NCBI RefSeq assembly: GCF_019396345.1
Contig: NZ_JAHKRM010000018.1
Span: 211,113-275,112, forward strand
Length of the DNA stretch: 64,000 bases
Direction: 5' to 3'
From: Nonomuraea guangzhouensis
Lineage (GTDB): Bacteria > Actinomycetota > Actinomycetes > Streptosporangiales > Streptosporangiaceae
Below, in pieces: positions 17,536-24,951 of the stretch; position 1 is the stretch's first letter; each line of letters opens with the position of its first letter. The notes beneath the pieces are model-generated. The model was given only the letters and a program-made list of their open reading frames with translations, made no database searches and was not told the origin of the DNA. The translations under genes were made by a program, and so were the position numbers.

Positions 17536-17802
17536 CTACCGTTCGGCGTCGAACTCGTCCAGGTACGTCATCCGCGTCGGCGGCTCGGCTGTCCACGGGG
17601 GCTCGGCCGGCCACCCGGCAAGGAAGTACTCGCCATGGACACGCCCAACCTGCCCGCCAGGCGACCCGTGGAAGAACACGCCGACCGACGGCGGCGGCTG
17701 ACCCGCCGGCTCGCCGACCGGCCGCGCATCCAGCCCTACCCACCAGCCGGGCAGATCGTCGGCGAAGGCCCCGCCCGGCTGCTCCGCACTCTCGTCACTC
17801 AC
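17536..17802 (-). CDS. Possible small hypothetical protein
   Basis: An 88-codon reading frame from GTG 17802 (MSDESAEQPGGAF) ending MTYLDEFDAER. Codons have strongly GC-biased third positions and the composition is protein-like (LPGWWVGLDARPVGE, then GVFFHGSPGGQVGRVHGEYF), unlike the Arg-rich overlapping frames. The frame stays open a further 500 bases upstream, but with decreasing quality, so the gene may once have been longer or the true start may be further upstream. No family recognised. It may be a remnant. Confidence 0.4.
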   Translation of the reverse strand: MSDESAEQPGGAFADDLPGWWVGLDARPVGEPAGQPPPSVGVFFHGSPGGQVGRVHGEYFLAGWPAEPPWTAEPPTRMTYLDEFDAER

Positions 17803-18147
17803 CTCGGCGGCATGCAGTAGGCCTCGTCGCTCGAAATACCACCGCCAGTCGCCACGAGCGGGCAACTGGCTCCCCTGACCGCTTCGGCAGTCCGATTCCC
17901 GACGACCGCTGTCGGCTCGCCGCACAGCAAAACGCGGGCCCGCTCGACGCCACACCCCTGACGCTCGGGTGATGCCGGGACCGGCGGAGCCATCAAGCCC
18001 GCCACCGCCCGCAATTGCCGCAAACTCCGGCGGCTCTGCCGTGCATAGCGGGTCAATGTATTTGCGCGAATGATCAATGACACTATCCGTATTCGTCGGC
18101 ATTATTGTCCACGCCTCGATGTCCGGGGGAATGGGGAAAGGGCAATA
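17803..18147. other. Intergenic stretch without convincing gene
   Basis: 345 bases upstream of the lipoprotein gene. Base composition falls towards 18000-18150 (for example GTATTTGCGCGAATGATCAA near 18057), which probably contains the promoter of the following gene. No tRNA, repeat or insertion sequence end was seen. Part may be the 5' continuation of the small reading frame at 17536-17802. Confidence 0.4.
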
Positions 18148-19302
18148 ATGCGACTGAGTGGAGCGCTCGTATTGGCGATGTCTATCGCCATGCTCATCAC
18201 CGGTTGCTCCTCGGGCCGCGGCGGCGAAGGCGCCACGGGCCCGGTCGAGGTGTCGCGTCCGCCGCGAGTCCTGGACGCGAATGGCGGTGGGGCCCTGGTC
18301 TTCGATCCCATGACGGCGACGATCAGCGGATTCGACCGTGTTCACGGCCGGGTATGGCGGGACCGGGAGATCGCGAAGACGGCGACAGACATCGTCTGCC
18401 TCGCGCAGTGTCCCGCGGTCGTCGTATCGACCGGTATCGCGGCAGGTCGGCCGAGCCCGGTGGAGGGCGGGAAGGGGACTGCGGCAGCGGTGCCGGAGGT
18501 ATCGCCGTTCCGGCTCACGGAGCGCGGACCGGCGCCTTTTCCCGTCTCCAGCCTGCCGGGGGCGCGCGTACTGACCGCCGTCTCACCTGATGACGCGGTC
18601 GTAGAGGAGGTAGGCGCCGATGGGCGCACCTGGATCAAGATCATCCGACCTGATGGGAAGGGGGAACGTCGCCAGGTTCCCTACTCCGGCTACCAATGGG
18701 TGGAGTCGGCGAACGGGAGTGCCGCCTTGGCCTTCACCGGCCAGCCGAACGCGAAGAACGCCCGGCTTCTCAGATTCATCCGTGAAGCGGATGGTTGGCA
18801 GCCGGTCGGCAGAGGAACCGCGTGGGGTTCCGTCTCGAACGCCTGCATAGCCGGAGATGGCGAAACCGTCCTGGTGATCGGGCCGGAGACGATCCTCATG
18901 CGTGGGACGTCCGATCGGCGCCGGGTGGAGCCCGCGCCACCCGAGGCGCGTGAGTGCGCGCTAGGGACGAGTGCGGCGGCGCTGGTCTCTCGTGCGATGA
19001 GCAGTCGTGGCGAGTCCCGGACGATCGTGTACGGAGTGGGGCTGGACGGCCGCTTGTCGTGGCAACGCGAGATCTCCGCCGAAGCAGGTGTCACGGTACA
19101 TCCGACCAAGCCTTATGTCGGCATTTCGGATGGCAAGACTTTTGTCCTCGTGGACGGCCACGGCCGGACCGTGTGGAGGCGAGACGGGGTCGCCACCGCC
19201 CGGTTCACCGCCGACGGGCAACTCGTCGTCGTCACCCCGGACAAGCGGGTGGCATGGCTCCCAGCCGACCTCATCGGCCAGGCCATAGCGGCACGTTCCT
19301 GA
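18148..19302 (+). CDS. Lipoprotein, probable beta-propeller fold
   Basis: 384-residue predicted lipoprotein starting at ATG 18148 behind GGGGAAAGGG. Signal peptide with lipobox ITGC (Cys about 16). The rest is beta-rich with recurring short units of the type GRVWRD, GRTWIKI, GRLSWQREIS and GRTVWRRDGV, each after a hydrophobic strand, as in PQQ-like or WD-like propellers. No catalytic motif was seen. The frame is open for 26 codons upstream, but the signal peptide defines the start. Function unknown; the next gene is a small secreted protein in the same direction. Confidence 0.65.
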   Translation: MRLSGALVLAMSIAMLITGCSSGRGGEGATGPVEVSRPPRVLDANGGGALVFDPMTATISGFDRVHGRVWRDREIAKTATDIVCLAQCPAVVVSTGIAAGRPSPVEGGKGTAAAVPEVSPFRLTERGPAPFPVSSLPGARVLTAVSPDDAVVEEVGADGRTWIKIIRPDGKGERRQVPYSGYQWVESANGSAALAFTGQPNAKNARLLRFIREADGWQPVGRGTAWGSVSNACIAGDGETVLVIGPETILMRGTSDRRRVEPAPPEARECALGTSAAALVSRAMSSRGESRTIVYGVGLDGRLSWQREISAEAGVTVHPTKPYVGISDGKTFVLVDGHGRTVWRRDGVATARFTADGQLVVVTPDKRVAWLPADLIGQAIAARS

Positions 19303-19416
19303 GCGCTTCTCCTGCCTTTGCGGACCATCGCCGGTTATGCAGAGAGGTGATAAGAAGCTGCATTAAAACATTTCTCCACAAATCTTATTTGTGCGAATCC
19401 TACTTCAGGAGTAAGA

Positions 19417-19860
19417 ATGCTTAAGAAGATCGTCGGTAGTTCCGTTCTCGCTTCCGCATTGGCGACGGCGGCCATCGTCGGAACCGCAGGCACGGCTCAC
19501 GCCGCCTCCGCCTCTGGCGGGTGCACCAAATCCGGCAAGAGCGGGAGCGGATGGGTTTACTACACCTACGTCTCCAGCAGTGCCCGAGACAGGATCGACA
19601 AGTTCACCTGGCAGATCAACGGTCAGGCGGGCTCGACCAAGAACGACGTGATCCTCGAGCTCAAGCAAGACAAAACCGGCTCGGACCCCGTGCTCTACTC
19701 ATGGTCGACCCCAAATGCGACCAACGGTGCCGGCACCCACGTTCCCAGCCAGGCTCTGAGCGTGCCGGCGAGCTACAAGACCTACGGGCGGTTCCACTTC
19801 ATCATCGACATCAACAACGCCGACGACCCGGAATGCACCGCGGAGACCAACCGGTTCTAG
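19417..19860 (+). CDS. Small secreted protein, low GC
   Basis: 147 residues from ATG 19417, with AGGAG upstream. Sec signal peptide ending AHA-AS near residue 29, mature protein of about 118 residues with two cysteines (one at the start of the mature domain, one in DPECTAETNRF near the end) that could form a disulfide. Rich in Ser, Thr, Tyr and Asn. Lys uses AAG/AAA and Asn uses AAC/AAT more than neighbouring genes, and the 80 bases upstream are AT-rich, suggesting acquisition by transfer. No family recognised. Confidence 0.7.
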   Translation: MLKKIVGSSVLASALATAAIVGTAGTAHAASASGGCTKSGKSGSGWVYYTYVSSSARDRIDKFTWQINGQAGSTKNDVILELKQDKTGSDPVLYSWSTPNATNGAGTHVPSQALSVPASYKTYGRFHFIIDINNADDPECTAETNRF

Positions 19861-20099
19861 CGACATAGCCGCCAGGGCCTGACGTCACCGATGGCGGAGC
19901 TTCGATGGCGTGCCTTCAAACCACGAAGGCCGCACGAGGCTCCGCCTGTTCGCGCGCCCGGGAGCCGGACGGTCCGGTGCCCGGCGTGATACGCCCCTGA
20001 ACCGCGCAGCCACCGCGCACTGCCTCGGGGATCGATCTTCAGTCGAGCCGACTGCTCCTCGACGCGGACGGAGTCGGCGTAATCGCCGTCCTGAGCACG

Positions 20100-20714
20100 C
20101 TACCGGCCTCTGCGCACTTGCCGGTAGGTGGCCGGAGGCACCCCGTAGGCGGCGCGAAACGCGCGGTTGAAGTGTGCGTCGCTGAGAAAGCCCCAGCAGG
20201 CGCCGATGGAGCGGACGGGCACGTTGGCTTTCGTGGGATCCACCAGATCGCGACGGCATCGCTCGAGTCGCCGTTCGCGTATCCATGTCGCGACGCTCAG
20301 GCCGTTCCGCTGGAACAGGCTCTGGAGATGCCGAAGGGATACGTGATGGGCCGAGGCGATCGTCGCGGGCGACAGGTCGCGGTCTCCCAGTCGCTGCTCG
20401 ATGAATCGTTGAATGCGCAGCAGCGGGACCATCTGCGAGTCATCGGTCGCCGGCGTGGTGCCCTTGCCGAGTTCGGAAACCAGGTGGTCGGCCACCGCGG
20501 CCTGCAGCGTTGTCGAGATCCGTACCGCGTCCTCGGTGGTCACGGCGCCTTCGTCGACCAGGTGGCGGAGGAAGACGGCGATCTGCGCCCCGATGTCGTC
20601 GCAGGCCTCGAGGAGCCGGTCCGGCGCCGTCGCGCTCGAGGCGACCGCACCATCGATGGCCGATGCGATCGCGACTCCGCAAGATGTCAGTCCCATGCCG
20701 CCGTGGTGGTCCAC
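20100..20714 (-). pseudogene. AraC-family regulator, N-terminally truncated
   Basis: The C-terminal 100 residues form a complete AraC/XylS DNA-binding domain: LRIQRFIEQRLGDRDLSPAT, then VSLRHLQSLFQRNGLSVATW and the second helix-turn-helix GFLSDAHFNRAFRAAYGVPP. About 100 residues precede it, matching only the linker end of the usual N-terminal AraC-binding-like domain. Relatives are typically about 310-330 residues, so some 120 residues of sensor domain are missing and no continuation is found in other frames upstream. GTG at 20714 could still start a short DNA-binding protein. Called a remnant, but a functional short regulator cannot be excluded. Confidence 0.55.
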
Positions 20715-20879
20715 GCTGACGTGTCAGTGGCCGGCCGGCGGGTATGTCGCGGCCGTTGTCGTCCTTGGCCTGGTCGTCGAGCGGGGTGATCGAGGCGATG
20801 GTAAATGCTGCGCATGTCTCTCCCGGTGACTGTCGTCGGTCAGCGCGGAGATGGTGACGCACTTGTTTGGCAAATCTCT

Positions 20880-20911
20880 GGCACGGCACCTCCTCCCATC
20901 GGAGCCGTGCC
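20880..20911 (-). terminator. Possible terminator after SDR operon
   Basis: GGCACGGC at 20880-20887 pairs with GCCGTGCC at 20904-20911 around a 16-base loop containing a small CC/GG extension. It lies 26 bases beyond the stop at 20937 on the minus strand. No T-tract. Confidence 0.45.
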
Positions 20912-20936
20912 TGATCGTCACCGCCGGCGAGCGGCC

Positions 20937-21533
20937 TCAGCTCGGCGACCAGGCCGGTGAGCGGCCGAGGAGTGCCACCACCCGGTCCAGGACCGGAGCG
21001 TCGTCCGCCACCGCCACCCCGGTCACGAACGCTCTGCCCGCACCACGCGTCTCCGGCGTGTCGGGCACCTGGGCGGCCACCGGCAGCGCGGCCTCGGCCA
21101 GGTCCTCGTCCACGTTCGCGGGGACGCCGAGCGCCTTGGCGAAGTCCCAGTCATGCACCACGCAGTCGACGAAGTGGAACCTGATCGCCAGCTTCGCGGG
21201 GAACGGACCGCCGTCACGGATCTCGGGCAGGTAGAACCTGCGATCAAGCACGCCCTCCTGGGCGAAGGCGGCCATCACCGCTCGCGCCGACGCCGCGTAC
21301 TCCTCCACCGGGTCATCCCCCACCGGCCGCGGCTCCCACATGTCCAACCCGGACCGCTCCCCCGAGGCGGCGAAGGCGAAGCCGTGGTTCTGCACGATCT
21401 GGTGGGCGAGCAGATCGCGCACCGCCCAGCCGTCGCACGGGGTCTGCAGGTCCAGATCACCGGGCTTGATGGTCGCCACCAGGTCCACGGTCGCCCGCAC
21501 GGATCGCCGGTTGAGCTCAATGATGTCTACCAC
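20937..21533 (-). CDS. TIGR03086-type (DinB/maleylpyruvate isomerase-like) protein
   Basis: 198-residue four-helix protein of the mycothiol-dependent maleylpyruvate isomerase N-terminal/DinB superfamily. The family signature LQTPCDGWAVRDLLAHQI is present near residue 30, and HFVDCVVHDWDFAKALG near residue 122 supplies further putative metal-binding His residues. GTG at 21533 overlaps the stop of the upstream SDR gene by seven bases, so the two are co-translated. The enzymatic activity of TIGR03086 members is mostly uncharacterised; thiol-dependent chemistry with mycothiol is a plausible inference. Confidence 0.8.
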   Translation of the reverse strand: MVDIIELNRRSVRATVDLVATIKPGDLDLQTPCDGWAVRDLLAHQIVQNHGFAFAASGERSGLDMWEPRPVGDDPVEEYAASARAVMAAFAQEGVLDRRFYLPEIRDGGPFPAKLAIRFHFVDCVVHDWDFAKALGVPANVDEDLAEAALPVAAQVPDTPETRGAGRAFVTGVAVADDAPVLDRVVALLGRSPAWSPS

Positions 21534-22270
21534 GGCATTGTCCCCTCATCGTCGAAAAATCCCCCCGTGGGCCCATCAGGACCCAGGGTGGCCAATCTGA
21601 CGATAATGGCCGCCCCGTCGGCCGCAGTACGAGTGATGCGCAGCCCGAGATCCTTGGTGAAGTCCGTCGCACAGGCTCCGGGAGCCGCGGCGTTGACCAG
21701 GATGCCGTCTTCGCCGAGCTCCTTGGCGTACTGGATCGTCAGCGCGTTGAGCGCCGTCTTGGACGGTGGATACACGGCCGAGGCCGGGAGTCCTGACATG
21801 TAGTGATCTGGGGTCGTGTGGTGGGTCAGGGAGCCGACACCGCTGGAGACGTTCACGATGCGGGCGGCGGGTGCGCGCCTGAGCAGGGGCAGGAACGCGT
21901 TCGTCACCATGAGCACACCGACGACGTTCGTCTCGAACACCTCGCGCACCAGCTCGGGCCGGGTGGTGCTGGGCGCATCGCCGGCTTGGTGGCCGGAGAT
22001 GCCGGCGTTGTTGACGAGCACGTCCAGGTGCCCGAAGCGGTCGGCCACGTGGGCGGCGGCCGTCTGGATGGCGACGGGGTCGGTGACATCGAGGACGAGC
22101 GGGTGGACGTCGGCGGAGGCGGAGCACAGCCTGGCGGCGGCCGCCTCGCCGCGCTGGGCGTCGCGGGCGGCGAGCAGCACGGTCATGCCTCTGGCCGCCA
22201 GTTGAGCGGCCACCTCGAAACCTATGCCCTTGTTCGCCCCGGTCACCAGGGCGATCGTCGTTGCGGTCAT
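21527..22270 (-). CDS. Short-chain dehydrogenase/reductase
   Basis: Classical SDR of 247 residues. NAD(P) binding motif TGANKGIG at residues 10-17, NNAG near residue 87, catalytic Ser in VNVSSGVGS, and YPPSK supplying the Tyr and Lys. The Arg in LLAARDAQRG after strand 2 favours NADPH. ATG at 22270. It forms a two-gene operon with the TIGR03086 protein and is divergent from a LysR regulator only 70 bases away, the usual arrangement when the regulator controls the enzyme gene. Substrate unknown; relatives act on carbonyl compounds. Confidence 0.9.
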   Translation of the reverse strand: MTATTIALVTGANKGIGFEVAAQLAARGMTVLLAARDAQRGEAAAARLCSASADVHPLVLDVTDPVAIQTAAAHVADRFGHLDVLVNNAGISGHQAGDAPSTTRPELVREVFETNVVGVLMVTNAFLPLLRRAPAARIVNVSSGVGSLTHHTTPDHYMSGLPASAVYPPSKTALNALTIQYAKELGEDGILVNAAAPGACATDFTKDLGLRITRTAADGAAIIVRLATLGPDGPTGGFFDDEGTMPW

Positions 22271-22340
22271 TCCCCGAGCACACCACCGCCGGCCGTCGCC
22301 GGGCCAACACCATCTGAGTCAGTCTCGATACCCTACGGGT

Positions 22341-23258
22341 ATGGAGACGCGTGAGCTGGCCTATTTCGCCGCCGTCGCCGAGGAACTGCACTTCGGCCGG
22401 GCGGCCGAACGGCTGGGGATCGCGCAGCCGCCACTGTCGAGGGCGATCCAGAAGCTCGAACGGCGACTCGGCGTGCTCCTGTTCGACCGCTCGGGACGCC
22501 GGGTGGCGCTCACCCCGGCGGGCGAGGTGCTGGCCAGGGAGGCCGCCAAGGCCCTGGACGCGATGGCGGCGGCCGAACACCGCACCCGCAGGGCGGGGCT
22601 GACCGAGCCTCGGCTCGTGGTGGCCCTGAAGCCGGGCGGCGACGGCGCGCTGCTCCCGGACATCCTGGCCGCCTACCAGGAGTGCCCGGACGCGCTGCCG
22701 GTGGAGGTGGTGCTGTGCGGGGTGGCGGAGCGGGCCCGGCTGCTGCGTGACGGCACGGCGGACGTGGCGTTCCTGCACAGCCCCTGGGAGGACCTGACGG
22801 GGTTCGACACGGAGCCGCTGCTGGTGGAGGGCGGGGTGGCCGTCGTGCCGGCCCGGCACCCGCTGGCGGCGCGGCCGTTCGTCCACCTCGCCGACCTGGA
22901 CGCCGAGCCGACTCCGCGCTGGCCCGATCCCCGCACCTCCGAGGCGTCTGTCGCGTCCCGGTCGGCGGGCGGGTTCGAGCCGCACGTCGCTTCGGGGCTG
23001 CGGGCGGGTGATGCCGCTCAGCTCATGCAGCTCGTCGCCCTCGGCAGGCTGATCGCCGTCGTCCCCGAGTCGGTCAGGGAGCAGGTACGCCGCGATCTGG
23101 CCTGCGTGCCCGTCGTCGACGCCGCCCCCACCACGGTCGTCCTGGCCTGGCCCGAACAGACCCGCTCCCCCGCCCTGGCCGCCTTCGTCCGCACCGCGGC
23201 GGACGTCGCAGCCGGAGCTGTGACACGGCGACCCGCGGTCGCCCCAGGGACCAGATGA
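22341..23258 (+). CDS. LysR-family transcriptional regulator
   Basis: 305 residues from ATG 22341 (METRELAYFAAVAEELHFGR). The winged helix-turn-helix at residues 1-60 includes AAERLGIAQPPLSRAIQKLE, followed by a LysR substrate-binding domain (about 90-295) with PLLVEGGVAVVPARHPLA and LVALGRLIAVVPESV. The frame is open upstream, but this start matches the family exactly. Divergent from the SDR operon, which it probably regulates through sites in the 70-base gap; no clear T-N11-A box could be assigned with confidence. Confidence 0.92.
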   Translation: METRELAYFAAVAEELHFGRAAERLGIAQPPLSRAIQKLERRLGVLLFDRSGRRVALTPAGEVLAREAAKALDAMAAAEHRTRRAGLTEPRLVVALKPGGDGALLPDILAAYQECPDALPVEVVLCGVAERARLLRDGTADVAFLHSPWEDLTGFDTEPLLVEGGVAVVPARHPLAARPFVHLADLDAEPTPRWPDPRTSEASVASRSAGGFEPHVASGLRAGDAAQLMQLVALGRLIAVVPESVREQVRRDLACVPVVDAAPTTVVLAWPEQTRSPALAAFVRTAADVAAGAVTRRPAVAPGTR

Positions 23259-23423
23259 CCGACCACGCGACGGGGACCACATGACCGACCACGGCACGCG
23301 TGACCTATGCGATGCCGTCCGGTTGGACGCGCGGGGACCGGGCGGCGCGCGCCCGCGCTCTGGCGGGTTGTCGGTGACACGGAGGGCTCGGCGCTCAGGG
23401 GCCAGCCCGGATGACGATAGTTT

Positions 23424-24392
23424 GTGCCTGTGACAGCTATCGATCCCACCGTGACCGGCGCGCACGCCATCGGGCTCGCGACCATCGCCACTGACGGCAC
23501 CGTACTTGACACCTGGTTCCCCGCCCCGCAACTGGGCGACCCGCCCGTGACGGGCACCGAGCGGCTTTCCGCCGAGGAGGCCGGTGAGCTGGCCTCGCTG
23601 GTGGGGCCCGACCCGGCCAGGGGCGTCGAGGTGGTCGCCGTGCGCACCGGCATCGCCAAGCTCTCCGAGCCGCCGGCGGACGCGCACGACGCCTACCTCA
23701 GGCTGCACCTGCTCTCCGCCCGCCTGGTCAGGCCGCACGGGCTGAGTCTCGACAACCTGTTCTCCCTGCTGGCGAACGTCGTGTGGACCAACTTCGGGCC
23801 GTGTCCGGTAGAGGGGTTCGAGCAGGCCCGGCTGAGGTTGCGGGCCAGGGGCGCGGTGACGGTGTATGGGGTGGACAAGTTCCCGCGGATGGTCGACTAC
23901 GTGCTGCCGACGGGCGTGCGGATCGCCGACGCCGACCGAGTACGCCTCGGCGCGCACCTGGCCACCGGCACCACGGTGATGCACGAGGGCTTCGTGAACT
24001 TCAACGCCGGCACGCTGGGCGCCTCGATGGTGGAGGGCCGCGTCTCGGCGGGGGTGCTCGTCGGCGACGGCTCCGACGTGGGCGGCGGCGCCTCGATCAT
24101 GGGCACGCTCTCGGGCGGCGGCAAGGAGGTCATCTCCATCGGCGAACGCTGCCTGCTGGGCGCGAACGCGGGCGTCGGCATCTCGCTGGGCGACGACTGC
24201 GTGGTGGAAGCGGGCCTCTACATCACGGCCGGCACCAAGGTCGCCCTCCCGGACGGCCGCATCGTCAAGGCGAAGTCCCTGTCCGGCACGAACGGCCTGC
24301 TGTTCCGCCGCAACTCCCAGACGGGCGCCGTGGAAGCCGCTCCCCGCGCCGGCGGCCCCGTGGAGCTCAACGCCTCCCTCCACGCCAACTAA
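23424..24392 (+). CDS. dapD: 2,3,4,5-tetrahydropyridine-2,6-dicarboxylate N-succinyltransferase
   Basis: DapD transfers succinyl from succinyl-CoA to tetrahydrodipicolinate in lysine and meso-diaminopimelate synthesis. The 322-residue protein has the actinobacterial N-terminal domain (GAHAIGLATIATDGTVLDTW), then the left-handed beta-helix with hexapeptide repeats, including GTTVMHEGFVNFNAGTLGAS and MVEGRVSAGVLVGDGSDVGG. KVALPDGRIVKAKSLSGTNG near the C-terminus is also characteristic. The start is GTG 23424 or GTG 23430; neither has an obvious ribosome binding site, so a leaderless transcript is possible. No other lysine genes are adjacent. Confidence 0.95.
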   Translation: MPVTAIDPTVTGAHAIGLATIATDGTVLDTWFPAPQLGDPPVTGTERLSAEEAGELASLVGPDPARGVEVVAVRTGIAKLSEPPADAHDAYLRLHLLSARLVRPHGLSLDNLFSLLANVVWTNFGPCPVEGFEQARLRLRARGAVTVYGVDKFPRMVDYVLPTGVRIADADRVRLGAHLATGTTVMHEGFVNFNAGTLGASMVEGRVSAGVLVGDGSDVGGGASIMGTLSGGGKEVISIGERCLLGANAGVGISLGDDCVVEAGLYITAGTKVALPDGRIVKAKSLSGTNGLLFRRNSQTGAVEAAPRAGGPVELNASLHAN

Positions 24393-24479
24393 CTCGAGCT
24401 CAGTCAGTTACTGCGCCTCGGACACGCTCCTCCGGCGGAGGCGGCGCCGCACTTCACTGGACCGCATTTTTCCGATCCA

Positions 24480-24592
24480 TTACGGCCAGCCCGGTGAGCC
24501 CCACCCGCCACACGGGGCTGAGCCCTGTCCAGGGACACGCTCCTCCGGTGGAGACGGCTGGCCGCCGTGACGTGCGCATGGTCGGCCATGGC
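24480..24592 (-). repeat. Dispersed repeat, copy A
   Basis: Read on the minus strand it begins ATGGCC, contains GCGCACGTCACGGCG, GGAGGAGCGTGTCCCTGGA and GCGGGTGGGGCTCACCGGG, and ends GGCTGGCCGTAA. Copy C at 30758-30870 aligns along its full length with few gaps, and copy B at 24812-24921 along both ends. A further fragment (24407-24440) follows immediately. Confidence 0.8.
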
Positions 24593-24620
24593 TTCCGTGT
24601 GGTCGACCAAGTGCGCGATC

Positions 24621-24740
24621 CCGTCCACAGCGGCACTCCCCGTGGACACGACCCCCCGAAATCCTGTCCACGGCGGCCCACCCCCGTGGGACAGTTCCTC
24701 GGAAGACCTGTCCACGGGCGCACTCCCCCAGCGGACAGGT
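24621..24740 (+). repeat. Three imperfect hairpin-forming direct repeats of about 43 bp
   Basis: Units begin at about 24621, 24663 and 24707. Each has TGTCCAC or CCGTCCAC on the left and GTGGAC, GGGACAG or GGACAGG on the right, around a GC-rich loop containing GGCRCTCCCC-like sequence. Unit 1 has a perfect GTCCAC/GTGGAC pair. They lie between two copies of the dispersed repeat. Confidence 0.65.
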
Positions 24741-24811
24741 CCGGACACCATGACGTGCACCCCCACCCAGCGCAGCAACCCACCACCCACCGGCACACAC
24801 CGCCCACGGAG

Positions 24812-24921
24812 ACGGCCAAGAATGCGCACGTCACGGCGGCATGCAGGTGAAGCGGAGGAGCGTTCCCCTGGAGGGCCCTCAGCCGATCACCCAGGGTGGG
24901 TCTTACCGGGCTGGCCGTAAA
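24812..24921 (+). repeat. Dispersed repeat, copy B
   Basis: Contains GCGCACGTCACGGCGGC (24824-24840), GGAGGAGCGTTCCCCTGGA and TACCGGGCTGGCCGTAAA (ending 24921). The middle is more diverged than in copies A and C. It ends 30 bases from the pyk stop codon on the opposite strand and includes an A-rich run that becomes a T-rich run when read from pyk. Confidence 0.75.
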
Positions 24922-24951
24922 AAATAGCCCTAAAAGGTTTTGCCCAAATAA

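Larger units (their letters stand above)
24393..24951. other. Repeat-rich intergenic region between dapD and pyk
   Basis: 559 bases with no credible gene between two convergent genes. It holds a dispersed repeat in inverted orientation at both ends (24480-24592 minus, 24812-24921 plus), a partial third copy around 24407-24440, and three hairpin-forming direct repeats in between (24621-24740). The short Trp/Gly/Pro-rich reading frames here are by-products of the repeats. Confidence 0.7.

Noticed and set aside
19885..20286. Minus-strand 133-codon frame after the secreted protein
   Set aside because: Arg-rich shadow overlapping the AraC remnant in another frame; no start context or domain.
21576..24383. 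Minus-strand frame of 935 codons across SDR, LysR and dapD
   Set aside because: It crosses several well-supported genes in another frame or strand and shows only Arg/Gly/Pro-rich shadow sequence.
24404..24834. Several Trp/Cys/Gly-rich frames in the dapD-pyk gap
   Set aside because: They arise from the dispersed and hairpin repeats; each frame is disrupted differently and none has a ribosome binding site.
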